From the NCBI RefSeq assembly GCF_037042905.1, contig NC_087251.1:48677873-48741872 (forward strand): a stretch of DNA of 64,000 nucleotides, in the 5' to 3' direction. Shown here piece after piece: positions 1 through 11,459 of the stretch. Source of the stretch: Lytechinus pictus (taxonomy: Eukaryota > Echinodermata > Echinoidea > Temnopleuroida > Toxopneustidae). The notes beneath the pieces are model-generated. The model did not search any database. It had not been told where the DNA came from and worked only from the letters and a program-made list of their open reading frames with translations. A program made the position numbers and the translations under genes. The number at the start of each line of letters is the position of its first letter. The first letter of the stretch is position 1.

Positions 1-92
1 GGAATTACTTCCTGCCGGTACCCATTTACCTCACCTGGGTCGAGTGCAGCACACTGTGGATGAATTCCTTGCTGAAGGAAATTGTCGCGGTG
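1..92 (-). repeat. tRNA-derived SINE fragment (body), cut by window edge
   Basis: The stretch with GGTACCCATTTACCTCACC and GGGTCGAGTGCAGCAC, ending near CTTGCTGAAGGAAATT, recurs at about 55100-55200 and 60455-60540. In the 55.1-kb copy it is followed by a reversed tRNA box B, so the element reads on the minus strand. Only the body is visible here; the tRNA head is missing or decayed and the far end lies before base 1. Confidence 0.6.
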
Positions 93-695
93 CGGCAATT
101 TTGATGGCGCTGGTTTTCTTAACTTGCTTTGACGAATTGTGTCGAGTTGCAACATACAATTTAATGCCCAATTTTTCATGGCATACAATTAAGGCACAAT
201 GCAGCGCTAGGGGAGAAAAATTTGCGATGATTTGACAGCGACACTATCTAGGGGGAAAAACGGCCCGTTACAAGTGCTCATATTGCTCCCTTACAGCATC
301 TGACTGATGCCAGCCAGGGTCATACGCTGAAATCATGTCACTTCCAAATATTTAGGTCATAGGATTATTTGATTATTAAAAAAAAAAAAATTCTCACCTC
401 GAAATGTGACAAGCGCCCCTTTCCCCGTCCTTAGATATGCCACGCGTCTATGACCGGCCGTGAATCGGTCTTGGTTAAATCTATAAGTCATGTACATGTA
501 TAATTTCACACATTTGTATACTTTCTCCCATACTTGTACTGTATCAAAGCAATAGCTTTGATCCAGCTGAGGCATGGCGGCTTGTCATTGTTCAAAACCC
601 ACCTACACCCGACAAAAGAAATTATAATTGGTATAGTGTCGAAAATCTGTTTATCTGACGGTCAGTCGGATAGGGGTCGCCCTGGCCACTAACCC

Positions 696-765
696 GTCTC
701 TGTGGTCTAGTGGTTAAAGCACCGGCGTTCAAAGGTTGGGGCCCGGGTTCGATTCCCGGCAGGTC
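696..765 (+). tRNA. tRNA-like sequence, copy 1 (degenerate)
   Basis: Box A (TGGTCTAGTGG) and box B (GGTTCGATTCC) are intact, with TTCAAAG in the anticodon region. The 3' acceptor strand reads CAGGTC instead of CAGAGAC and no longer pairs fully with GTCTCTG, so this copy is probably a tRNA pseudogene. A T6 run follows within a few bases, as expected for a Pol III terminator. Confidence 0.5.
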
Positions 766-1101
766 ATTTTTTCGGCATTGCCAATTTTTCCAAAGGGCAG
801 ATAGCTCTGGGAACCTTGATTTAAGCTACGCTTACCATTGTTCTCTTCATCCATTTCTTTCACAAAATATTTAAATAAAAGAGTTGCCAAAGCTGTTGTA
901 CATGTATAATTTCACACATTTGTATACTTTCTCTCATACTTGTACTGTATCAAAGCAATAGCTTTGATCCAGCTGAGGCATGACGGCTTGTCATTGTTCA
1001 AAACCCACCTACACCCGACAAAGGAAATTATAATTGTTATAGTGTCGAAAATCTGTCTATCTGACGGTCAGTCGGATCGGGGTCGCCCTAGCCACTCACC
1101 C

Positions 1102-1173
1102 GTCTCTATTGGTCTAGTAGTTAAGGCACCGGCATTCAAAGCTGGGGGCCCGGGTTCGATTCCCGGCAGAGAC
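1102..1173 (+). tRNA. tRNA-like sequence, copy 2
   Basis: The acceptor strands GTCTCT and AGAGAC pair and box B is GGTTCGATTCC. An extra T between acceptor and D arm (CTATTGG) and a G to A change in the anticodon stem (GGCATTC) suggest decay. A T4 run follows. It resembles tRNA-Glu in the D and T arms. Confidence 0.5.
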
Positions 1174-1573
1174 ATTTTGTCGGCATTGCCAATTTTTCCA
1201 AAGGGCAGATAGCTCTGGGGAACCTTGATTTAAGCTACGCCTACCATTGTTCTCTTCATCCATTTCTTTCACAAAATATACATATTATATATGCCTCTAT
1301 AATTTCAGTTTTTTGCTTCATACTTACTGTACATCAATGACAGATGATATGTTAAGCGTCCAGCTCTGTAACCCTTTATCAACAAGAGTCGTATGGGTGG
1401 TTTGCATGGCTAAGTCAATCGGGCAGAATCCAAAATAGAAAACAAAGAATAAGACTTATTAAATTATAAGAATGTTATTCCAAGGTCTCGTCATTGAAAT
1501 ATGAGATTTAGGTTTTATGAGATCTAATTATACTCGATATATTAATAGGCCTTACTTTAAGGCAAAGTCTGAT

Positions 1574-3058
1574 TGATTGATTGATTTTATTCGTCAAGAA
1601 TATCACAGGAGACTACAATGAAATTGAAGAATACCTTGACAGGATAGCCCATGAAAGCCGAAAGGCTTATTTCCAATGGGGTCCTATAGTTAGTATAAAA
1701 CATTAACAAATTGTAACAAAAAGTATAAACTACGACAAGTACTGGAATATGGTAAAAAAATAAAATACATACATACATATCCATCAGTCAAATAATTTGC
1801 AAACATCTGAAGCAAACGATAATCTTCCTAATATATGAAACAAGATTATATTTTAACATATTTTAACCCTACATTATCTACAATACTAGAAAACAAATGT
1901 ACAAAATGTGTGATTTTTACTGGTAATACTGTTCTCGAGTAGCTTCCAGTTTTAGGTGCTTCTTTAATGCACTCTTAAATTGAGAAAAAAAATTAACAGC
2001 TTTTACTTGATTAGGAAGAGCATTCCAAGATTGGATGCCATTAAAATAAAAAGTGTTCCCTATATGTCCTTCAGGTTTTGGTAATACAAAATTAAAATGA
2101 CTATTTCGAGTATCGTACCTATGGATATTTGATACACGGGTGAAATTATTTACTATATAATGATCTAATGTATCCGAATATAATATTTTATGCACGTGGT
2201 GTAATACTAATTGTTGTGACCTGTGATCTACATGAAGTAATATTGCCTTTTCAAGTTCATTACATCCGACATGTGCTCTTGGTCCTAAAACATTTATGTA
2301 TCTGACAATTTTATTTTGAATTATTCTTAGCTTTTTCTTATCCGTAACACCCAGACTACCGTACCAAGCCGCATTAGCATAGTCGAATAGACATTGTATT
2401 AAAGCAAAGCATAAAATACGTCTAGACTTCATATTCAAACAGGTTTGATATCTATACAAAAATTTTGAGCGTGAATTTGGCTTTTTGGCGATTGAGTCTA
2501 CCAAACCCGTCCATGATAGGTTACTTGTTAAATTAATTCCCAAATATTTTACTGAATCTTTTCTGTCAATTACCTGATTACTATATGAAACCTTGAAATC
2601 GTGTGTATATCTTAACTCTCGTTTCGAACAAAATAAAATGCTTTCCGTTTTCCCAACGTGTAAACTAAGCTTGTTGTTAGACATCCATTCGATGCAATTT
2701 GCCAAATCTGCACTAAGTTTTTTATCAATTATCTTGGGATTTGTATCTGAATATAGCAAGACACTATCGTCAGCATATAAATTAATTTAGATTCGTTAAT
2801 ACAAGTACACATATCATTGATGTAAGACTTAAAAAGAATGGGGCCTAAAATGCTTCCTTGAGGGACTCCGCATTTAATAGGCAGTGAATCAGAAAGAACC
2901 GTCTGCATGGTAACTACTTGATGACGGTTAGATAAATATGATCTAAACCATGTCACACAAGCAGAGTCTAAACCCATCACTTCTAATTTCTTTAAAAGTA
3001 TGTTATGATTTACAGTATCAAAGGCTTTTTGTAAGTCTAGGAGAACCATTCCAACCAT
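1574..3058 (-). mobile_element. CR1-type non-LTR retrotransposon, 5'-truncated
   Basis: A reverse-transcriptase ORF on the minus strand is followed by a 3' UTR containing AGCCTTTCGGCTTTCATGGG and ends in a short (AATC)n tail (seen on the plus strand as GATTGATTGATT near 1574). A short-repeat 3' tail in place of poly-A is usual in the CR1 group. The element has lost everything upstream of the first RT blocks. Confidence 0.75.
1917..3058 (-). pseudogene. reverse transcriptase remnant of the CR1-type element
   Basis: Two minus-strand frames join into one RT. The first (3058 to 2729) has LLDLQKAFDTVNH, the D-box region, and GVPQGSILGP. The second (2759 to 1917) begins just after the YADDS box and carries thumb and C-terminal regions, with YLGINLT and the usual late motif WNALP. 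The YADD codons (TATGCTGACGAT, around 2780) are present but lie in a different frame from the upstream part, so an indel breaks the ORF there. No endonuclease domain remains. This is an inactive relic. Confidence 0.8.
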
Positions 3059-3086
3059 GCGCCCATGTGAAATTCCGTTCCTGATA

Positions 3087-3141
3087 AGACATAAAAAGAA
3101 TGGGGCCTAAAATGCTTCCTTGAGGGACTCTGCATTTAATA
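3087..3141 (-). repeat. repeated copy of an RT-motif block
   Basis: This ~54-bp segment is almost identical to 2827-2880, which encodes the GVPQGSILGPILF region of the RT just downstream. It differs at only a couple of bases and lies outside the ORF. Confidence 0.75.
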
Positions 3142-3384
3142 AAGTTATAGATTGTTTGGCATGTGGGCATATATGCCTAAACATACTTCCAATCCGCAGG
3201 CAACATATAGACCTCAGGAAACGCTTCTGTAGGATGGGTCATGGAAGTAATTTTCCTCGACCCAAAGGTCTTAATTGTACCTCGTGAAGAAAAGGGTCCT
3301 TCATGTACATATCCTCTGCTGAAAATACTCAAGAAACTATGTCAATGGTACCGGTTCGGCCTACGACCCATGCTCGAAAGAACA

Positions 3385-3600
3385 CAGTGTGATCACAGTG
3401 TGTTCACATAGTAGACTGTGAGAAAATATAATTCTTACTGTTAAAATTCTCAAATTCAAAAGTGTGGAGGTATATTCACAATGTGGATACCTCTATAGTG
3501 TGACAGTTCACAGCGTGTTCACATGGACGACTATGTGAATATGTGATTCACACTGTTGAAATTTTCAAATTTAACCGTATACAGATGATCTCACATTGTG
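3385..3600. repeat. two-copy diverged tandem repeat
   Basis: The pattern AGTGTGTTCACATAG...ACTGTTAAAATTCTCAAATT is followed about 115 bp later by AGCGTGTTCACATGG...ACTGTTGAAATTTTCAAATT. There is no coding potential. Confidence 0.5.
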
Positions 3601-3703
3601 TTCCAGACTATGCAGACTGTGGCATACAATGTGGAACACTCCGTTCTTTCCTGTAGGGACGAATTATTCATTCAGTAATTGAATTCAAGATGGGGACCGG
3701 GTG

Positions 3704-3882
3704 GGTGTTTCATAAAGCTGTTCGTAAGTTAAGATCGACTTTAAGAGCGACTGTTGAATCTTTCTTATGCGCTAAATAATCACCAATGAACCTAATGATG
3801 AACCTCATTTACCACAAGGAAGGATCACTAGTCGTTCTTAAAGTTGCTCTTGACTTACAAACATCTTTATGAAACGGCCCCC
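3704..3882. mobile_element. MITE with GTTTCATAAAG termini
   Basis: The left end reads GGTGTTTCATAAAGCTGTTC and the right end is its imperfect inverse (TCTTTATGAAACGGCCCCC). The inner sequence is also inverted (CGACTTTAAGAGCGACT against AGTCGTTCTTAAAG). Length is about 180 bp with no ORF. It is a small non-autonomous foldback element; the superfamily was not determined. Confidence 0.65.
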
Positions 3883-4402
3883 AGAATGTATTCAAGGTTT
3901 AACAATTTTTAATTCATCAGAACCTCAATCCACTCCAAAATCGTTAGATTTGTATGGAGGGATCCCTCAAACAGCCATTCATGCTGGAGGACTAACAATA
4001 CAAACCGTTGTATCAAACCGTAATCAACCACTGTTTTAAATGGTCTAATGTACATGCTTCCTATTATGTCCCACGTAGTAACGTTATGTCGGAACCGTCC
4101 TTTCAAGATTAGATTTAAGATTTATTAAAAACTAATGAATTGGCACATGTTTGACAAAACGGAGAGGCAAAAAAGTTATTGCGACCTCCTAGGCTAGGCA
4201 CACCACAATACTGACGTTACAAAACGGGTAAGTTCCAAAATCACCATGGGACGTCGTCTTTCGGTTATTTAGTTCTGTAGACTGTAATCACACCTAAGGA
4301 CTGTTTCATGAAAGGAGATGTCAAGTGTTTTCTCTCACAAAGTCCATTTTACCGACAGTTCTCATATGGCCTTTCACACGTGAATCTTGAATCATCATTG
4401 TA

Positions 4403-4712
4403 ATGATGATTGCTATTGTAATCGTGACTGTGATTCGCGTTCTTAATTCTAATCATGTGCTAGTTGGTTTCACACGTGCTAAATATTCGTCATTAGCCTT
4501 ATTTTTCACTGGAATCATCATTCAAATTACGATTTTTACCGTGTTGAAAGGGCGGTTAGTGATGATGATTGCTATTGTAATCGTGACTGTGATTAGCGTT
4601 CGTGATTCTAATCAAGTTCTAGTTTGGTTTCACACGTGCTTAATATTCGTCATTAGCCTTATTTTTCACTGGAAAGTTCATTCAAATTACGATTTCTTTA
4701 CCGTGTGAAAGA
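4403..4712. repeat. two-copy tandem repeat, period ~162 bp
   Basis: GATGATTGCTATTGTAATCG at 4404 recurs at 4566, and the downstream blocks (TTTCACACGTGCT, CATTAGCCTTATTTTTCACT) recur in the same order. The in-frame translation across it reflects the duplication and is not a gene. Confidence 0.7.
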
Positions 4713-5097
4713 CGGGAAGTTACCTAGGGAAACCTGTGCCTTTAACATGTTTAAGCCAATCAAAACCAATGAATATTGTCATATCTGACAAGTTATCAAG
4801 TAAGATTTGTTTTCTTCAAATTTTGGTTTGGTTGTTACATGCATAAATGATTATCGGCCTACCAGGTAAAATGTTCTCATACGACTTTCCACAAGAGGTG
4901 TTCTCTTGTATTCTCCCGTTGACTGAGGAACATGTGTGTACCACAAGGTTGATATCTCCTCGTTGTTATTCTGCACCAAACATGAATACCAGGTGCACGA
5001 TAACAGCAATGTAAATAGGATTGCTTGATGGCCCGTTCTTTAAAAACACTGAGCTCAACGATTCCATTTGCTATGAACGGAATCATAGCACCATAGC

Positions 5098-5215
5098 ATC
5101 ACATTCATCATCATTTTCATCATCATTATCATAATCATCATCATTATCGTCGTCGTCAATATCTTTATCGTTATAAATAATAATAATGACAATAACAATT
5201 ACTATAATTATCATG
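5098..5215. repeat. ATC/TAA-type microsatellite tract
   Basis: Degenerate ATC trinucleotides grade into ATA/ATG repeats. No coding content. Confidence 0.8.
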
Positions 5216-5239
5216 TAATGCCCCATTTCTTAATCATAA

Positions 5240-5311
5240 GTAGTATACTACTACTACTACTACTACTTTTCATAATTAAACTACGTAGTAGTAGTAGTAG
5301 AAGAAGACGTA

Positions 5312-5342
<31 letters not shown>

Positions 5343-5385
5343 AAGTAGTATTGTAATAGTATCAGTAGTAGTAGTTGTAGTAGTA

Positions 5386-5450
<65 letters not shown>

Positions 5451-5475
5451 TAGTAGTAGTAGTAGTAGTAGTAGA
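5240..5475. repeat. (TAG/TAC)n trinucleotide microsatellite
   Basis: Long TAC and TAG tracts; the uninterrupted TAG core lies at about 5386-5450. The low-complexity Leu/Tyr/Thr reading frame through it is an artefact of the repeat. Confidence 0.9.
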
Positions 5476-6221
5476 GTGGTAGTGGAGGTGGTAGTCATAG
5501 TTACAGATACTGATTTGAATGTGCATTGTTACAAGGACTCACTGCAAAATGGCAATATCGTGTAGCCCTTACACACTCTCGGATTTTTTTTGTTTACCAC
5601 ACCTATATGTTCGTTAAAATATGAACCTACCAACTCTTGTAAAAAACAAATTTGCATTCAAAATGAATTGGGATTTTTTTTCTAACCAACGGTTGGTCGG
5701 TTCATATTAAAGCAATCTTTGGGTTGGTTAAAAAAAAATATGAGAGTGTATGGTCCATCAAAGATAAAAACAAATATGCAAAGCTTCGTACCGTGCCGTT
5801 GTCCACCGAATAAAATGCCCGACGTGAAGTTGTAAAAAGTGACGAAAACAACCGTCCATGTTGTAAAAATTGTTACAAGAAGTAGAAATAATTTTTTCGT
5901 TGACATCATTCTCTCTGTGGTACTTTCCTGCATTTTCCTACTAGTTTCAGCTGTAGTCCTGAAAGTGATTTCTGCATACCACACTGGTATGGTTAGTATG
6001 TATTTGCATACCAATATTTCTATAGAAGTAAGGTGTGTACATAGCTTACGTGTCAAGCAAACTTGAGTATTCAATATTTGCATTTCGATATTCCACGAGA
6101 CGAAAGGAAGAGAGACCCCACAAACAGCATTCGCTTTAACCCTAAAAATACTGGGCTATATTGAAGCCCAAGAAGACGGGGGAGGGCTGATTCAGCCCCC
6201 CCCCCCAACCCCACTCCCCTT

Positions 6222-7790
6222 CAGCGGCGTAACAGGGGTCGGTGGCCAGGGGGGGGGGCAAGAACAAAAAATTTCCCGGTCATATCATGGTATGAACAGA
6301 CGTGATGGTGATGAGGTGACGATTTTGAGAGAGCCAGACATTGCGTATCATGCAGAATTTATCTTTTTAAAAAAAAGTTGCGAGCGAGCAAAAATTTTGA
6401 CATTTTTAATACAAAAATCAAAATTTGTGATAGATTTTGACATGATATCCAGATAATGATTTATTTAACTCTTCTCTCTTTCCATTCCTTTTTTGTGGTC
6501 TGTACGCCACTGTCTTGACTGTGAACAGGATTCTTTGCGGCAGTAGCATGAATAGTAAAAAAAAAAACGAGGGGCGCAGTATGGCGCATGTGCTAAAAAG
6601 CTGCTTAATATAATATAAGTCCCGAGCGAGCGAAGCGAGCGAGAAAAAATCACCTTTTTATGAGAATCTATCTTTGAGATATTTTTTGACATTATATTCA
6701 GTAGATAAAATCATATCCTACACTTTTCCTTTGCTTTTCTTTCCTCCTTTTTTTCTTGGTTATAGAACTTTTGGGGACCAAGGCTCAACCCTTCCTTACT
6801 CATGTACGGCAGTGCTATGCGGTTGGGGTCCGGGGCGGAGTCCCGAGAACTTCTTGATATCAACCTCGCAGATTGCCGCTATTTTAATCAAATCGCGGGT
6901 AAATACAGAATATAGCTTTTATACAACACATTTATTCAACCCAGTTAAACCAAGTAGGTTATTTTGAGGGGGCAAAACAAAGCAATGTGGGAAAATTTGT
7001 AAAAAGTCGCCAGCGAGCAAAAGAAGCTGGAAAAAGGTTGCCTATTGAAATAATTAAATTCCAATTATGTGATAGATTTTTCCATTATATTCAGCAAATA
7101 ACAAAATTCATTGTTTCCATTCATTTCATTATACGTTGTCTCCTACAATTTATTTATTTTCTCTTGGATGTGGAACCAAGACCCCCCCCCCCGCGCCTGT
7201 ACGCCAGTAATTGAACGTAAAGCTTAATGTAGGAAGGGTCCCTACAGGGGGGGGGGCGTTATAGAGCCATTTGAATGTTATAGATGAAAAGCCCCTACTG
7301 CATGGGGTCTGGGGCAAAGCCCCGGTAGCTTATTTGCATAAATTTAGCAAGCTTATGGCACAATGTTGTATGCAGTCCATCTTTCTTCCAGCTCTTTATT
7401 TTCAATCCTCGGCAGCCCGGTCGTGTTATTTAGGTTTTGCTTGTCAATTTTCTTTGTTTTCCAATGTAGCTTTTGCTTTCCATTCTACCTTCATTTCCCG
7501 CTATTGTTTGCCATTTTGTCATCTTTTAATTTATTTCCCTTCATGCTATTGCATTACATATGCCTATTTCGGAATGATTTGTTCTTTCTTAAATGTTCTT
7601 CTCTCGTTCCTTTTCCCGCTTTCCCTCCTTTTCCATTTAAAAAAATCTTCGTTTTCTTTTCCCTTTCCCTTTTCTTTTCCCCTTTCCTCCCCCTTTCTTT
7701 CTCCCTCCCTTTTCTTTCCCCCCCCCCGTTTTTTCCCCCGGTGAAATCCGCTAGGGGAGGCAGCTTGCCCCCCTGCCTGTTACGCCACTG
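6222..7790 (+). mobile_element. hAT-like non-autonomous DNA transposon, copy 1
   Basis: The ends are CAGCGGCGTAACAGG and its inverse CCTGTTACGCCACTG, flanked by a perfect 8-bp duplication CTCCCCTT (6214-6221 and 7791-7798). An 8-bp target duplication with CAGNGGCG termini is the hAT pattern. The 1569-bp body has no transposase ORF. It carries three spaced modules, each with a palindrome of the GAGCGAAGCGAGC type (clearest at 6623-6643; decayed at ~6377 and ~7009) followed by a GATAGATTTT...TATTCAG block. The right end is a C/T-rich tract that yields spurious Phe/Ser/Pro reading frames. Confidence 0.85.
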
Positions 7791-7798
7791 CTCCCCTT

Positions 7799-8730
7799 AC
7801 GTTCTCAGCCATCAACCGAGCAATCGCGACGCTAAACGTGGCAAACGCGTACCCATGGCATAATCTACAAAACTGTAAGATCAAATTCTACGAAAAATCT
7901 CATACTAAGTAACTGTGTTAATTTATGCCTAAAATAAGAAGGTTGCTCTAATTCACTAGAATAAAGCCCCAAAACTGCTATTTTTTTATCAAGTTCACAC
8001 AAGTGTGTATCAAATCAACTCTATAGTCAGTACTGTGTCTGAAATTATACATGATACATCCATACACTTCGGCACAGTATTTCATCTTTCATCGTTTTTT
8101 AATAGTTACGTTTCCTATTCCTCTTAATTTTTTCATTTTTTTTCCTGCGTCCTCTATAATTTATAATTTGTGGTTGATAACCTTCTTTTTTTTTTTGCTT
8201 GTCAAAAAAATGGGTGTGGTGGTCCCCCCTAAAATGTTGGCTTCCGTCGCCAACGCTCTTCATTCACCTTACCATTGATCTCGAGTTTAAAGAATTTTGC
8301 TTTATTATTTTGAAAGTTTGTGGGCATGTTGATAATTGTGATAAGAATATGATTATTGATCATGTATTTATTCAAACGGCATCTGTTTTAAGGACTTTTA
8401 TGGTGACTTTATCTTACTTTTCCCTCAGAGAATTTGCTCATGTGTCTTCCATACGCGAATCGATAATCTGATTAAATGGATAATATATGATTTCCTATAC
8501 ATCCTCTTTCTACCATTAAGGCCAGGCACGGATCCAAGGGGTGGAGGGTAGGGGCGAACCTAATGGAGCTGCATGTAAAATGGGCGATTACCGAGAACGA
8601 GATGTCCATCATTTTAATGACCTTTTTGATTGTTTGTCATTTTTTTCACACACATTCGAATCCCGTTAAAGTTCGACTCTGGATACACGCCTGAAGTCAG
8701 TATGATGTATTTTCATGCCCTTCTTTCTCT
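7799..8730. other. no gene recognised
   Basis: AT-rich DNA without a supported ORF. A GGCACGGATCCAAGG stretch at about 8524 may be the decayed end of another DNA transposon, but I see no matching right end. Confidence 0.5.
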
Positions 8731-8734
8731 GTAA

Positions 8735-8852
8735 CCCCCTCCTCTCTCTCTCTCTCCCTCTCTGCATGTCTGCCTCTCTCTGACTCTCATTTTATATCTT
8801 TCCCCGTCCCCTCTCTCCCTCCCTCCCTCACACACACACACACACACACACC
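8735..8852. repeat. CT-rich tract and (CA)n microsatellite
   Basis: CTCTCTCTCTCT-type tract followed by about 11 CA dinucleotides near 8829-8850. Confidence 0.85.
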
Positions 8853-8889
8853 CTCACACATTTCCCTGCCCTCTCGGTCCCCTGACATT

Positions 8890-9480
8890 TTGCTCTGAAA
8901 CAATTGCTTCTAATGAAGTTCGTAACACAAATGTTAGCGGTTAATCGTAAATTTGAAAGAAGAATTCTGATTGGTTCTTGGTCAGTCTATTGAGCAAAAC
9001 GCGCATGCAAAAATGATCTTGATAGGCTATTTCATTTAGCGATTTAGCGCTGAGATCTCACCTCACGAGCCATTCAGAGTCTGCATAGCAGACTAGATCC
9101 GACAGTGAATACATCAACATAATCCGAAACAATCTAGAAAATAAAATGTCCGAAATTGCATTAACATCTTTATTTTCCACACTTACAATTCCAAAAAGAA
9201 CAAGTTAGACATATATTAATTATCATTAAATATCATGCTTGATATAATATGTTCGGGATTTTTGCCTTTTGTACAAGATTTGTTTTACACTTTCTAGAAG
9301 ACATCATTTCCATTTATCAATTTGGTGATTTGTTTTTTTACTTTTTTACTCCCACAACACAGTAATTCATCTCAAAATCATGACATTGATGTCACTTCTA
9401 CATAGCATTACTTTACTCAATGGCAAATGTTACTAGTAGGCATTGAAATGCATTTTTTTTTAAATATCGTATGCAGTTTG
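8890..9480. other. no gene recognised
   Basis: No ORF, repeat end or RNA feature that I can support. Confidence 0.4.
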
Positions 9481-9504
9481 CATGCAGAATAGGTTCACTT
9501 ACCA

Positions 9505-9725
9505 GATTACATTACTATCATCATCGTTATAATCATTATCTTTATTATCATAATTATCATAATTACTGTATTTCATCACCATTATTATCATTATTATCAA
9601 TCATCATCATCGTCATCATTATGACCATCATTATTGTTATCATAATCATCATCGTCAATATCATTGATAATCTAGTAATCTTTTTCTTACCTTTTTATCA
9701 TCACAATCACCATTCATTTATAATT
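9505..9725. repeat. degenerate ATC/ATT microsatellite
   Basis: Interspersed CATCAT, TTATTATCA and ATAATCATC runs on the plus strand; the His/Tyr/Ile-rich frame is spurious. Confidence 0.8.
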
Positions 9726-9729
9726 GCAT

Positions 9730-11030
9730 AGTGATGTCACGGGTTGTGTTTATCATAAACTCATGTAAAAATAGTGGTGCATTCACATTCATCTCGATTC
9801 CCCTTTTTACCAAAAATATAACGACAATAGAACAAAGTTTGAAAGGTAGACATTTATGACAAATTGATTTTGCCTCATTCACAATAAGGATATAGTTGCA
9901 TGAATACTCTTCTCACAAGTGTTACATATAAGAAGAATTGTAAGAAAAATCACATTCATTCATTTAGTTTTTTTCTCTCTAAGGATAATATGATTAAAGA
10001 ATATTCCAGAATGTCTCAGTTAACCTTTGGTATGCATGTAGGCATGAGACAGAATTTTTGGTATTTTTGTAATGTATAAACGATCTTGGTAGACAATAGA
10101 GACTGCTGGCGACGAAAGGGACAATATGATTAGCTGTATTGTTTACATTGTTGAATTCACTGAGGTTATTCAAGAGTCTTCAAGAAAGAAGCAGATGCAG
10201 AAGCTTCAAGTATATTGGACATTTATATAAAAAGGCTGGCAGTTTCTTCAAGGATCATAACTCAGTTTCGAGTCAGTCTTCATGACAGTGCATACATGTA
10301 GTTCACCTCTACGCGGAATGTTCATATCATCAATGAACGGTTTGCAACTATTCTAGTGAGAGGAATTCTCAGTTCTCATCAAGATCATCAACCTGTTCTA
10401 GAGTACATTTTTCAACCCATGTATTGCTGAAATCGACTGTTTATCTTCATCAACTTCGTCTTCACAGAAGTTTTAACTCATTAAAATGACTTTAATTATC
10501 CATCGCATTTCAACATCAATTTCATCATCGCCAGCATTGAGGACTTTAACATAAGAACTCATTACAAGCCAATTTGCATTGTTTGGATAATCATATTTTT
10601 GGACTGACCAGAACTGACTCTTCAGGATATGTAAGATTACTTAAAGATAACTTATTATTTTGTTTTATTTGTGCTCTATTTCATGTTGATAAAAACTAAA
10701 TTCTTTTTGTTATTTTTTTAAATATTTGTTTAATATCGTAACACAATAAATGATCACATTCAGAGGTAAAATCATAATCACGCATGCGCTCAATCACTGT
10801 TTTTATAATTTTGTAGAGTCAATGGATCTAATATTGTTTACCTACAAACAAAACTGCGGCAATAAGAACGCATATTTATTAATCTGAAATTTAATGTCCA
10901 AAAGAAGAGATCTTAAATAAGAAAAAATGACCTTGAAATTAGTTCACCACCGACGTTGAAAACTAGACTGAACATGCTAAATGGAAAGTAAGCTATTTCC
11001 AATCAGGTGAACAAAGCATGTAAACATTTT
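9730..11030. other. no gene recognised
   Basis: About 1.3 kb of AT-rich sequence with frequent stops on both strands. I see no exon-like segment, tRNA or repeat boundary. Confidence 0.4.
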
Positions 11031-11039
11031 ACAAGACCC

Positions 11040-11314
11040 AATCAGAGGAGGCGTACAGAGGGGCGGGTGCTTGGGGGCTCTTGCCCTCCCAATTTTTTCA
11101 CGACCAAGAACAAAAATATAGAAAAGAAAGATAGAAGGGTGAAATATATTATTTCCTGAATATTATGTCAAAATTAATCTATCACAAAATTTAGTTTTTT
11201 TAATGAAAATGTCGAAATTTTACTCGCTCGTTTCGCTCGCTCGCAACTTTTTATAATTTTGCCCGATATGCTATATCTAGCCCCCTCAAAAGTTTTGGCT
11301 CATTACGCCACTGG
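11040..11314 (-). mobile_element. short, one-module relative of the hAT-like element
   Basis: The right end CATTACGCCACTGG matches the hAT-like terminus and the left end GGAGGCGTACAG is its decayed inverse. CAAGACCC flanks both sides (11032-11039 and 11315-11322), an 8-bp duplication. The 275-bp body holds one module: a palindrome of CGCTCGTTTCGCTCGCTCG type at 11224-11243 and the ATTATGTCAAAA...CTATCACAAAAT block found three times in the long copies. Exact left end uncertain by a few bases. Confidence 0.7.
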
Positions 11315-11459
11315 CAAGACCCTATAAATTAACTTTCTGTTTTGTTGTGACACCTTTAAGTTTTCTATTTCTATTTAGAACGCACCCAATCAGTCGTCAC
11401 CTTCATGTGAAAACATTTAAAAAATGTATCGTATCGTATATATAAATAATACATCGATG

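Larger units (their letters stand above)
500..1275 (+). repeat. two tandem copies of a ~407-bp unit carrying a tRNA-like gene
   Basis: The same segment (TACTGTATCAAAGCAATAGC, then the ACACCCGACAAA block, a tRNA-like sequence, a T-run, and a 3' part reading CTTGATTTAAGCTACGC) appears twice, about 407 bp apart. Related units recur at 31680-32000 and 32590-32955, with an inverted 3' part at 36340-36472. The copies here are slightly more diverged than those near 32 kb. Confidence 0.8.

Noticed and set aside
5211-5498. Leu/Tyr/Thr-rich minus-strand frame
   Set aside because: It is only the translation of the TAG/TAC microsatellite.
5682-6083. 133-residue minus-strand frame with a membrane-like segment and FDGPY, vaguely like the TMEM26 QDGP region
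   Set aside because: No other family motif, no splice context matching the phases of the three genes, and the plus strand is open as well; chance is more likely.
7271-7863. Phe/Ser/Pro-rich plus-strand frames
   Set aside because: They lie in the pyrimidine-rich right end of the hAT-like element; the same frames appear in the sister copies only because of composition.
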